The position numbers and the translations under genes are program-made. A stretch of 7,082 nucleotides of DNA from Tannerella sp. (lineage in GTDB: Bacteria; Bacteroidota; Bacteroidia; Bacteroidales; Tannerellaceae). The stretch is from assembly GCA_031259505.1 (NCBI GenBank), contig JAIRLL010000175.1, positions 1-7,082 on the forward strand, read 5' to 3'. Positions 1 to 6,144 of the stretch are shown piece after piece (within the stretch, counting starts at the first letter, position 1; the number at the start of each line of letters is the position of its first letter). A model generated the notes under the pieces. It did not search any database, was not told the origin of the DNA, and saw only the letters and a list, made by a program, of their open reading frames with translations.

Positions 1-72
1 CACTACAAACGAAATTACCGCCGAAAACGGCGCTTTTTCAGCCATTTTTCCCGCCAAACAGCTCATGAACAT
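1..72 (-). CDS. Possible 5' end of a hypothetical gene, cut by the left edge
   Basis: Reading the minus strand from the ATG at 70-72, 24 codons stay open to the edge of the window; a second in-frame ATG lies at 64-66. The peptide starts MFMSCLAGKMAEKAP and I recognise no family in it. Its position, 192 nt after the susD stop on the same strand, is where a further gene of the locus could begin. Against it: 24 open codons can occur by chance, no promoter or ribosome-binding site is convincing, and the same bases form a hairpin with a T-run that looks like a plus-strand terminator. Treat it as a candidate only. Confidence 0.22.
   Translation of the reverse strand, partial: MFMSCLAGKMAEKAPFSAVISFVV
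19..38 (+). terminator. Possible rho-independent terminator reading rightward
   Basis: CGCCG at 19-23 pairs perfectly with CGGCG at 28-32 across an AAAA loop. One base later comes a run of five T at 34-38. This is the shape of an intrinsic terminator for plus-strand transcription, which would fit a gene ending left of the window and converging on susD. The stem is only 5 bp, and the same bases can be read as codons of the minus-strand frame at 1-72, so only one of the two interpretations is likely to be right. Confidence 0.35.
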
Positions 73-155
73 AAATGTATGTGAATTTTTCGCCTTTTGA
101 TACCCGCTTTTTTATTATTATTTAACTGTTATCTCGCTGAGAACTGCAATGTGGG

Positions 156-202
156 GTAAGTCATAAGTCGTAAGTGGTATTGACTTACGACTTATGACTT
201 AC
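156..202. repeat. Perfect 20-bp inverted repeat built from a 7-nt unit
   Basis: The arm at 156-175 is the exact reverse complement of the arm at 183-202, with a 7-nt loop at 176-182. Each arm is itself made of tandem heptamers of the form RTAAGTC (GTAAGTC, ATAAGTC, GTAAGT), and the right arm continues as GACTTT beyond 202. It lies about 60 nt past the susD stop. Neither side has a strong T-run, so it is not a textbook intrinsic terminator, although a 20-bp hairpin could still stop transcription from both sides or protect the 3' end of the susCD mRNA. Confidence 0.85.
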
Positions 203-208
203 GACTTT

Positions 209-257
209 CTCAATCATTCAGTCATTCCGAATACGCCTGTTTATGCCGCGAACAGTA
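209..257 (+). repeat. Dispersed repeat, left copy, just past the susD stop
   Basis: The core at 229-257 matches 6014-6042 at 26 of 29 positions (GAATACGCCTGTTTATG, then CCGCG, then CAGTA after two differing bases). Similarity extends left: CTCAATCATTCA at 209-220 matches CTCATTTATTCA at 5991-6002 at 10 of 12 positions, with a 3-nt length difference before the core. Both copies have the same orientation and both sit downstream of the 3' end of a minus-strand gene. This copy ends 7 nt before the susD stop codon position. Its nature (mobile-element remnant, termination-linked repeat or recombination site) is not shown by the sequence. Confidence 0.75.
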
Positions 258-264
258 AAGAGCG

Positions 265-1968
265 TTATTGCAGCGGGTCGAACGTGCCGCCTTCCCAGCC
301 TTTGGTCTGCTGTATTTTGGAATTGCTGTATATGTCGTCGGTGTGAATGGGGTAGAAATAGTACTCTTCCCTGAAGTCGATGGGGTATTGATCGACCTCG
401 AACACCTCGTCCTCGAAGTAGACGCCGTATTCCGTATCCCAGTCGATAGAGGGGTCGGCTTTCACCGCGTCAATGTCGTAGCCTTCCCGTATCACCGGCC
501 TGCGTCCGTGACGGACTTTCCCGTTCAGTTCCGAAGCAAAAAGGCGGTAACGCCGCAAATCCCAGAAGCGCTTGTCTTCCATCGCAAACTCAATCTTGCG
601 CTCCAGCAGGATGGCTTTCGTCATGGCCTCTTTCGACAGACCGGCGTCCAGTCCGTACAGCCCGTCGCTGCCCGCATGGATGCCGGCGCGGCTGCGAATC
701 TGCTTCAGCACGTCGAGCGCTTCGTCCGTGCGGTTCAGCGCCGCCGCACACTCGGCAAAGTTGAGCAGCACCTCGGCATAGCGAATCTCGATCCAGTCGC
801 CGCTGTTGTTACCTGCCCGCACGTCGGTCTGCGTGTATTCCAGGTGGATGGCTTTCCGGCAGTACATGTACGTCGGCGTGTCGTTGACGGGATAGTCGGT
901 CCACCGCCGCCCGTTTGCCATGTAAGACAGTTCGAACATGCTGCTGTTCCACACGATGGAAGCCGTGAAACGCGGGTCGCGGTTTTTCCAGAACAGCACG
1001 TCGTCGTACTCCGGATTGGAGGCGTCGGCCGCACGGCCTGAAATCGTCGGGTACGAAACGGCCAGATCCCACGTAGGCCTGTTCCACTTGGGCGCCATGA
1101 GCGATATGCCCACATCGCCCGGACGGGCACCCGCTTCCCAGGCGTGGCCGAAATGCGGGTATTCGAAGCGTTTCACAAAGATGACCTCCCGGTTCATTTC
1201 GTCGAGGAAGATGTCCGCATACTTCTCGTAGAGGCCGTAGCCGTTTTGCGCCAGCAGGTCACGCGCTTCGCGGTTGGCATCGTAAGCCGCCTGCCAGCGC
1301 TCCTGCAGGCCGGCGGGGTTGAACTGCGGGCTTGCCCAGTAGAGTAGCAGCCGGCCTTTCAGCGCCAGGGCGGAGGCTTTGGAGAGGCGTCCCAGGTCGT
1401 CGCCCGACCACTGGAAGGGGAAGCCGGGTATGGCGATGGCGTCGTCCAGGTCTTTTTGGATCAGGGCAATGCATTCCGAGGTTTTCGTCCGTTCGGCGTA
1501 TAGGTCGTCGGAAAGGGTCTGCGTCTTCAGAATCATCGGGACGCCTCCGTATTTGCGCACCAGGTCGAAGTATATCCATGCCCGGATCACCAGCGCCTGC
1601 GCTTTCAGCACATCGCACGTCGCGTCGTCCAGCGTGGATTCATCCATTTTTTCCAGGAAAAGGTTGACGTTGCGAATACTGTTATACGTGTCTTTCCAGC
1701 TTGGTTCGGTGGTTTGGGTCATCCGGCCGAAAAGGACGGCGTTGTAATCTCCCATCTCTCCGCAGGCTTCGTCGGAAATGGTCGAGCCTACCCAGCCGGG
1801 CACATACTCGCGGTGCATTTTGTCGAGATAGGCCGTGGCATATTTGGCGTCGTTCCAGACCTGTTCGTCGGTAATGGACGCGAGTTCGTCCTTGTCCATT
1901 ACATTCGTACAACTCATGCAGGAAACAAGGCATATTATCAGATAATACAAGAATTTGTTTTTATTCAT
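265..1968 (-). CDS. susD-like: SusD/RagB-family outer-membrane nutrient-binding lipoprotein
   Basis: This 567-residue protein is the surface lipoprotein partner of the SusC-like transporter; the family caps the transporter and delivers glycans or peptides to it. The first 20 residues are a lipoprotein signal peptide (hydrophobic 6-18), with the lipobox LVSC giving Cys17 as the likely acylated residue; Cys20 is the alternative. The N-terminal SusD-like part has helical TPR-like segments, for example ASALALKGRLLLYWASPQFNP near 199-218. The C-terminal SusD_RagB part carries typical stretches: NRDPRFTASI near 329-338, IRYAEVLLNFAECAAAL near 395-411, LERKIEFAMEDKRFWDLRR near 455-473, and YFYPIHTDDI before the end. 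Length is normal for the family. It starts 20 nt after the susC stop, so it is cotranscribed; the start has an A-rich upstream stretch rather than a Shine-Dalgarno sequence, usual in Bacteroidota. The substrate cannot be predicted. Confidence 0.97.
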   Translation of the reverse strand: MNKNKFLYYLIICLVSCMSCTNVMDKDELASITDEQVWNDAKYATAYLDKMHREYVPGWVGSTISDEACGEMGDYNAVLFGRMTQTTEPSWKDTYNSIRNVNLFLEKMDESTLDDATCDVLKAQALVIRAWIYFDLVRKYGGVPMILKTQTLSDDLYAERTKTSECIALIQKDLDDAIAIPGFPFQWSGDDLGRLSKASALALKGRLLLYWASPQFNPAGLQERWQAAYDANREARDLLAQNGYGLYEKYADIFLDEMNREVIFVKRFEYPHFGHAWEAGARPGDVGISLMAPKWNRPTWDLAVSYPTISGRAADASNPEYDDVLFWKNRDPRFTASIVWNSSMFELSYMANGRRWTDYPVNDTPTYMYCRKAIHLEYTQTDVRAGNNSGDWIEIRYAEVLLNFAECAAALNRTDEALDVLKQIRSRAGIHAGSDGLYGLDAGLSKEAMTKAILLERKIEFAMEDKRFWDLRRYRLFASELNGKVRHGRRPVIREGYDIDAVKADPSIDWDTEYGVYFEDEVFEVDQYPIDFREEYYFYPIHTDDIYSNSKIQQTKGWEGGTFDPLQ

Positions 1969-1988
1969 GACGGTTTATTTTTTTGCTG

Positions 1989-4900
1989 TTAAAAACTAAG
2001 ATTGAGACCAAAGGAAGTGCTTTTCATAATCGGATAACGCTTTATATTCGCGTCCTCATTACCGAATTCGGGGTCGAAATCCTTTACATGATCTTCGAGC
2101 AGGAAAAGGTTGTTGCCCGTGAAAAACACTTTCAACTGCGATACTTTCAGCGACGAAAGCAGGTGTTTGGGGAAGGTGTACGACAGCGTGATGTTGCGGA
2201 GCCGCAGGAACGACCCGTCCCGGAGCCAGAAGGTCGATTCGGGATAACCCTGTGAATTGCCGTTCTCGGGGCGTGGATATTTGGCGTCGATATTCTCCGG
2301 CGTCCAGTGGTCGGACCAGAAGTCCGGATTCGTTTTTGCCACGCGCGCGTTCTGGTCGCGATATCCTACGAAGAGTTCGTTGCCGGACACGCCCTGGAAG
2401 AACAGATCCAGATCGATACCCTTCCAGCCGGCGCCCAGTTTGAAACCGTAAATCACGGGAGGCGTCGTATGGTTGATGATCCAGTCCTTGTCTTCTTCTG
2501 TGATTTTGTCGTCGGGCGCGTCGCCGGTCACTCCCCGGATGTCCTTATAGTTAATCATGCCCAGTTCGGGCGCCCGTCCTTCGATGGTGTACCCTTCCGG
2601 CAGCGCGTCCAGGTCGGCCTGCGTGCGGATGATGTCGTCGTAGATGTAGCCCCTTTTCCGGTCGGTATTGAAGCCCAGTTCCGAGCGATAGGCCGGCAGG
2701 TTTTCCGCCTCATCCTTCATGACGAGCTTGTTGACGGCGTAGCCGAGGTTTCCCCCGATGCGCACGTCCAGGTCATTCGTCAGCGATTCGGTGTATGCAG
2801 CTTCGATTTCAAAGCCGTGCGAATCCATGACGCCGTAGTTCTCGGCCGCCAGGTTGAGGCCGGAAGTCGTCGGGAGCGACTTGATGCGCGTCCCCAGAAT
2901 ATCATACGTATGCTTTTTGAAGAAATCGAACCCGAACGTCAGTTTGTTTTTCAGGAATCCCAGGTCGGCGCCCCCGTTCCAGGCCAGCGACTTTTCCCAT
3001 GTGACATCCTGATTCGGAATCACCTTCGGCTCAACACCGATGGCGCCTGTGCCATACTGTGCGCCGCTCGTGAGGCTGTAGAGATACTTCCACTGCCAGC
3101 GGTCTTCGATGCCGTCGTCGTTGGTGTCGATAAAATCGTTTCCCAGCAACCCCACCGAGCCTCTCAGCTTCAGAGAACTGATAAAGCGGATATTGTCCTT
3201 GAAGAATGTCTCTTCGGAAACGCGCCATGCCGCAGAGGCGGAAGGGAAGAATCCCCAGCGCTTTTCGGGCGCGAACATCACCGAGCCGTCGTATCGGGCG
3301 GACACTTCGAGCATGTACCGGCTGTCGTAAGCGTAGTGAATACGTCCGGCGTAGGACTCGCGTCCGTTTTCCGAGCCGGTGCCTTCGACGGTGCGGTCGT
3401 TCGGCTCCTTGCTGCCCGCGTCGAGCTGGTCGACCAGGTTGGAAGCGTAATTCCGCACCTCGCCGCGGAACCAGTCGTCGAATCCCTCCGACGCCTCGTA
3501 GATGAATACCGCGCTGACGTCGTGTTTGCCGAAGGTGCGGTCGTAGTTAATGTATCCGTTGAACTGATAACTGCGCCCGCCGTCGTAGCGTTCATTGACG
3601 AAATTCCCGTCGTCGCGCGTTTTTACACCTCTTACCGTACCGGTGAGCACGTAGCCGCCCGGACGCGTCGGCTCGAAATCGTACCACGTGACGGGATGTA
3701 CGAATTCCTTGGTGAACTTGTGGGAGAGATAGTTGTTGTACAGCAGTTTTACGCTTAATCCGGGCATGGCGGGCACATCGTACTTCAGGCTGACGGTCGC
3801 TTCGGTGTTGGCATACCTCCGGCGGGTGTATCCGTATTCCTTTGAAGAGAGCAGTGCGAAGTTGTTCGACATGTCGTTTGCCACGGGCAGCCCGTCGATG
3901 AAGGAAGGCCTCATGCCGGTTCCGTAGAAGAGGAGCATATTGAAATAGTCGTCCAGAGAATCGTGCCCCTGGTCGTTCCTCCAGTAGGGCTTGAGGTCGT
4001 CGCGGACGTCGGTATTCAGGTCGAGTCCCACGATGAGGTCGCGCGTGATATTCGCTTCGAGGTTGGCACGGAAGGAATACCTGTCGAAGGTCATGTTATT
4101 AAACCCGCCGGTTTCGTAGTAGTACGCTCCGCCGAGGAAATAGCGCACCCTGTCGGTTCCGCCGCTTACGTTCACGGCATGATGCGAAACGACAGGATTT
4201 TGCCATGTCTCTTCCATCCAGTCGTGACTGTTGTTCCTGAAATATTCAAGCTCGTCGGCATTGATGATGAGCGGGTCGTCGGCCGGTCGCTTTGCCGTGT
4301 ACAGGTAGCGGTCGTTGATGAAGAGCGCCTGATGATAGGCGTCCTGCGTTTTAACGTACTGCGTGGGCGACGATACGCCCACGCTGCCCGTATAGTTGAT
4401 CGTGGGCTTGCCCTCCTTGCCGCGCCTGGTGGTAACCAGGACGACGCCATTTGCGGAACGCGAGCCGTAGATGGCTGCCGAGGCGCCGTCTTTGAGGATC
4501 GAAATGTTTTCGATGTCGGAGGCGTCCAGTCCGTCGAAGGCAAACTTGTTGCGCGTGACGCCGTCGATGACGTAGAGCGGGTCGGTATTGTTCCATGTCC
4601 CGCCGACCCGGATTTTAATGTCCGAAGCGTTACCCGGCCGTCCGCCCTCTGATTGCGTGACGGTCACGCCTGCCAGTCGTCCGGCCAGCGCGTTGGACAG
4701 GTTGGAGGCCGGGACGGCTTGAATCTCCTCCGTCTTCATGGTGGAAATCGAGCCGGTCAGGTTCACCTTCTTCTGCATTCCGTAGCCCACGACGACGACT
4801 TCTTCCAGTAACCGTTCGTCTTCCAGCAGCGTTATTAACAGCGAACGGCCGCCTTCTGCGGATGACGCGGCGACTTCCTGCGTGATATATCCGATAAAGG

Positions 4901-5447
4901 ATACCTGCAGCACGGCGTCGTCTGCCACCGTCAGCGAGAATTGCCCGTCCACATCAGTCACGGCGCCGTTCGCCGCCGAGCCTTTCTCTATTACATTGGC
5001 GCCGATAATCGGTTCGCCCGTCCGGTCGACCACCGTGCCCGCGACACGTCTGCCGGCCTGCCGGAGAAGCATCATAAATGCGCCCTTCCTGTTCAGCACT
5101 ATCTGCCGGTCGCTGATGGCGTAGGAGATTTCGGCGTCGCGAAACAGATTGTCCAGTACATCGGTGATATTGCCGTTGTCGGCAGCAATATCGACCCTGC
5201 GTTCCACATCTACCATCTTTTTGTTATAGAGAAAGCGAAATTCGCTTTGTTCTTCGATGGCATTCAATACGTCTTCGATGGATGCGTTATTCATCCTGAA
5301 GGTGAGCATGGCGGACTGGGAATAGATATTGGACCCAAAGGCCTGCGCGACGCTCACAATTAACAATAGTACATACAGTCGCATAATACGTAATGTTTTA
5401 ACGGCAAAATATTGCCTCATGATTTTGTTTCTTGAAATTAAATTCAT
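1989..5447 (-). CDS. susC-like: SusC/RagA-family TonB-dependent outer-membrane transporter with STN signalling domain
   Basis: This intact 1152-residue outer-membrane protein imports substrate handed over by the adjacent SusD-like lipoprotein, powered by TonB. In order: a signal peptide with a basic start and hydrophobic core near 24-37; an STN domain near 48-118; a carboxypeptidase-regulatory-like beta domain near 134-209 (GTVVDRTGEPIIGANV, then TDVDGQFSL); a TonB-box-like segment EEVVVVGYG near 215-223; a plug domain near 228-345 with LAGRLAGV, DPLYVIDGV and ILKDGASAAIYGSRSANGVV; then a beta barrel ending in Phe (SFGLNLSF). The STN domain, absent from many SusC proteins, marks a receptor that signals to a FecR anti-sigma factor, and such a gene lies upstream. 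The start at 5445-5447 gives the longest protein; Met10 (5418-5420) and Met22 are possible alternatives and still leave the signal peptide. An EF-hand-like loop, DTNDDGIED, lies at 774-782. No frameshift is seen. Confidence 0.97.
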   Translation of the reverse strand: MNLISRNKIMRQYFAVKTLRIMRLYVLLLIVSVAQAFGSNIYSQSAMLTFRMNNASIEDVLNAIEEQSEFRFLYNKKMVDVERRVDIAADNGNITDVLDNLFRDAEISYAISDRQIVLNRKGAFMMLLRQAGRRVAGTVVDRTGEPIIGANVIEKGSAANGAVTDVDGQFSLTVADDAVLQVSFIGYITQEVAASSAEGGRSLLITLLEDERLLEEVVVVGYGMQKKVNLTGSISTMKTEEIQAVPASNLSNALAGRLAGVTVTQSEGGRPGNASDIKIRVGGTWNNTDPLYVIDGVTRNKFAFDGLDASDIENISILKDGASAAIYGSRSANGVVLVTTRRGKEGKPTINYTGSVGVSSPTQYVKTQDAYHQALFINDRYLYTAKRPADDPLIINADELEYFRNNSHDWMEETWQNPVVSHHAVNVSGGTDRVRYFLGGAYYYETGGFNNMTFDRYSFRANLEANITRDLIVGLDLNTDVRDDLKPYWRNDQGHDSLDDYFNMLLFYGTGMRPSFIDGLPVANDMSNNFALLSSKEYGYTRRRYANTEATVSLKYDVPAMPGLSVKLLYNNYLSHKFTKEFVHPVTWYDFEPTRPGGYVLTGTVRGVKTRDDGNFVNERYDGGRSYQFNGYINYDRTFGKHDVSAVFIYEASEGFDDWFRGEVRNYASNLVDQLDAGSKEPNDRTVEGTGSENGRESYAGRIHYAYDSRYMLEVSARYDGSVMFAPEKRWGFFPSASAAWRVSEETFFKDNIRFISSLKLRGSVGLLGNDFIDTNDDGIEDRWQWKYLYSLTSGAQYGTGAIGVEPKVIPNQDVTWEKSLAWNGGADLGFLKNKLTFGFDFFKKHTYDILGTRIKSLPTTSGLNLAAENYGVMDSHGFEIEAAYTESLTNDLDVRIGGNLGYAVNKLVMKDEAENLPAYRSELGFNTDRKRGYIYDDIIRTQADLDALPEGYTIEGRAPELGMINYKDIRGVTGDAPDDKITEEDKDWIINHTTPPVIYGFKLGAGWKGIDLDLFFQGVSGNELFVGYRDQNARVAKTNPDFWSDHWTPENIDAKYPRPENGNSQGYPESTFWLRDGSFLRLRNITLSYTFPKHLLSSLKVSQLKVFFTGNNLFLLEDHVKDFDPEFGNEDANIKRYPIMKSTSFGLNLSF

Positions 5448-5510
5448 ACTTTTGTCATGTTTAGTTTAATTGATGGTAATAATCTTTTGTAATTAATTCA
5501 GTTGAACGTT

Positions 5511-5545
5511 CGGAAAGGAGGGGTGTGCGAGACCTTTCCTTTCCG
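5511..5545 (-). promoter_or_regulatory. Leader hairpin upstream of susC
   Basis: CGGAAAGGA at 5511-5519 is the exact reverse complement of TCCTTTCCG at 5537-5545, giving a 9-bp stem with a 17-nt loop. Its near edge is 63 nt before the susC start codon, so it would fold in the 5' leader of the susCD mRNA. Read on the minus strand the stem is followed by AACGTTCAAC, not a T-run, so it is not an intrinsic attenuator. On the plus strand it is followed by TTTTA, so a weak plus-strand terminator, for example of an antisense transcript, is an alternative. Confidence 0.5.
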
Positions 5546-5876
5546 TTTTATGTTGCAGTTGTCCGTATGCGCGGGGCAATAAAGTATTGATTCAAAAAAG
5601 TCAAAACTTTACTTCTGCTCCAGCGTACAGGGATTGGAACTGGTGATTTTACAGCTTTGCATATTCCACAGGCATTCCGTTTTAATTATTAATACTCGTC
5701 TTTACTTCTCATGTCTAAAAGACGTTTCAGACAGGTTTTCCCACATCCAAATGACTGCTTTTTTTTTCGGGGCAGTCTTCGGTTGTCAGTGCGAGCAAAA
5801 ACAACGCACTACTGTTCAGGGGAAAAACATCTTGTTTCCTTATCATCTTTACTGAAAAAATAATTGTTTAACGGCG

Positions 5877-5884
5877 CAAAAGTA
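5877..5884 (-). promoter_or_regulatory. Candidate Bacteroidota promoter -7 element for susCD
   Basis: The minus strand reads TACTTTTG followed by CGCC, a full match to the TAnnTTTG -7 consensus of the Bacteroidota primary sigma factor. No TTG is found at the usual 17-23 nt upstream, so the promoter would be weak alone, or dependent on an activator or on another sigma factor. If used, transcription would start near 5870 and leave a leader of about 420 nt before susC. Matches to a six-position motif arise easily in AT-rich DNA, so this remains tentative. Confidence 0.4.
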
Positions 5885-5889
5885 AAGCT

Positions 5890-5902
5890 CCGGTATTACC
5901 GG
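5890..5902. promoter_or_regulatory. 13-nt palindrome next to the candidate susC promoter, possible operator
   Basis: CCGGTA at 5890-5895 and TACCGG at 5897-5902 are exact reverse complements around one central T. The palindrome begins 6 bp upstream (in the direction of susC transcription) of the TACTTTTG element, which places it between the -7 and -33 positions. A GC-rich palindrome in an AT-rich spacer at that place could be a protein-binding site. No second copy is present near the other candidate promoter, and no regulator gene other than fecR is visible. Confidence 0.35.
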
Positions 5903-5990
5903 CCTGTTACGGAAGTCATACATTTCCATTAAGTAAGGGAAACACATCACCGTTATACTGCGCGCGGTGTAAATTTGTGAATTTCAGTTA

Positions 5991-6042
5991 CTCATTTATT
6001 CAAAAATATATGCGAATACGCTTGTTTATGCCGCGTGCAGTA
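5991..6042 (+). repeat. Dispersed repeat, right copy, downstream of fecR
   Basis: This is the partner of the copy at 209-257, in the same orientation and about 5.8 kb away, with the susC/susD pair between them. The 29-nt core is 6014-6042. Its 3' part coincides with the right arm of the inverted repeat at 6031-6046. The left copy keeps only CCGCG and CAGTA of that arm and lacks an obvious full-length partner arm, so it may be a decayed or partial copy. Confidence 0.7.
6001..6008 (-). promoter_or_regulatory. Second -7-like motif facing susC, inside the inverted-repeat element
   Basis: The minus strand reads TATTTTTG, a full match to TAnnTTTG, pointing toward susC. No TTG is seen at the -33 position. 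It lies inside the 95-bp element, in a locally very AT-rich stretch where chance matches are expected. If active, the leader would be about 550 nt. Confidence 0.22.
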
Positions 6043-6053
6043 TAACAAATACA

Positions 6054-6139
6054 GCCTCCTGCGTAATCGTCAGTTTTACGTAAAGGAGCCGGGGCTTCAG
6101 CAGTATCTCCGGCCACCGGTAAATCGACATGCAGGAGGC
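6054..6139 (-). repeat. Inverted repeat and palindromes just past the fecR stop, possible 3' structure
   Basis: GCCTCCTGC at 6054-6062 and GCAGGAGGC at 6131-6139 are exact reverse complements 68 nt apart; one G-T and one T-A pair extend the stem inward. The enclosed part contains further small palindromes: TTTACGTAAA at 6075-6084, AGCC-GG-GGCT at 6087-6096 and CCGG-CCA-CCGG at 6109-6119. The outer arm begins only 5 nt after the fecR stop codon, so a fecR transcript would fold into a branched 3' structure. No long T-run follows, so whether it ends transcription is open. Confidence 0.5.
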
Positions 6140-6144
6140 ATGAT

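Larger units (their letters stand above)
5952..6046. repeat. 95-bp element bounded by 16-bp inverted repeats
   Basis: GTTATACTGCGCGCGG at 5952-5967 and CCGCGTGCAGTATAAC at 6031-6046 are reverse complements at 15 of 16 positions. If transcribed from the plus strand, pairing can continue inward to 5974/6024 when G-U pairs are allowed, giving about 23 bp with a 49-nt loop; in a minus-strand transcript the same positions would be A-C mismatches. The interior contains TATTTTTG on the minus strand (6001-6008) and TAAATTTG on the plus strand (5970-5977), both full matches to the Bacteroidota -7 consensus. The right half overlaps the dispersed repeat. It may be an invertible or miniature mobile element or a structured RNA. 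Confidence 0.7.
5448..6144. other. 697-nt intergenic region between fecR and susC, no convincing gene
   Basis: This AT-rich stretch separates the fecR stop from the susC start and probably contains the susCD promoter and leader. The longest frame is a plus-strand one at 5634-5855 that has no recognisable domain and no ribosome-binding site. Several ordered elements are listed separately: the hairpin at 5511-5545, -7-like motifs at 5877-5884 and 6001-6008, the palindrome at 5890-5902, the repeat copy at 5991-6042 and the inverted-repeat elements at 5952-6046 and 6054-6139. Smaller features are a run of nine T at 5759-5767, lying in the loop between GACTGC (5753-5758) and GCAGTC (5772-5777), and the small hairpin GTCT-AAA-AGAC at 5713-5723. 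Confidence 0.8.

Noticed and set aside
268..1041. Plus-strand open frame of 257 codons opposite susD
   Set aside because: It is a shadow of susD with a translation rich in Val, Arg and His and no recognisable motif; the minus-strand SusD motifs cover the same bases.
2307..3758. Long plus-strand open frame of 483 codons opposite susC
   Set aside because: It is the complementary shadow of the GC-rich susC codons; its translation has no domain or signal feature, while the minus strand encodes an unmistakable transporter.
5597..5610. Small hairpin AAAGT-CAAA-ACTTT followed on the minus strand by T residues, as a terminator
   Set aside because: The stem is 5 bp and almost all A-T, too weak to call; the overlapping AAGTTTTG also misses one position of the -7 consensus and has no -33.
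5650..5659. Plus-strand promoter-like CAGCTTTG with TTG at 5634-5636
   Set aside because: One consensus position is wrong and the 15-nt spacing is shorter than the usual 17-23 nt.
5634..5855. Plus-strand frame of 73 codons in the fecR-susC gap
   Set aside because: No ribosome-binding site, low-complexity AT-rich composition including the T9 run, and no family resemblance.
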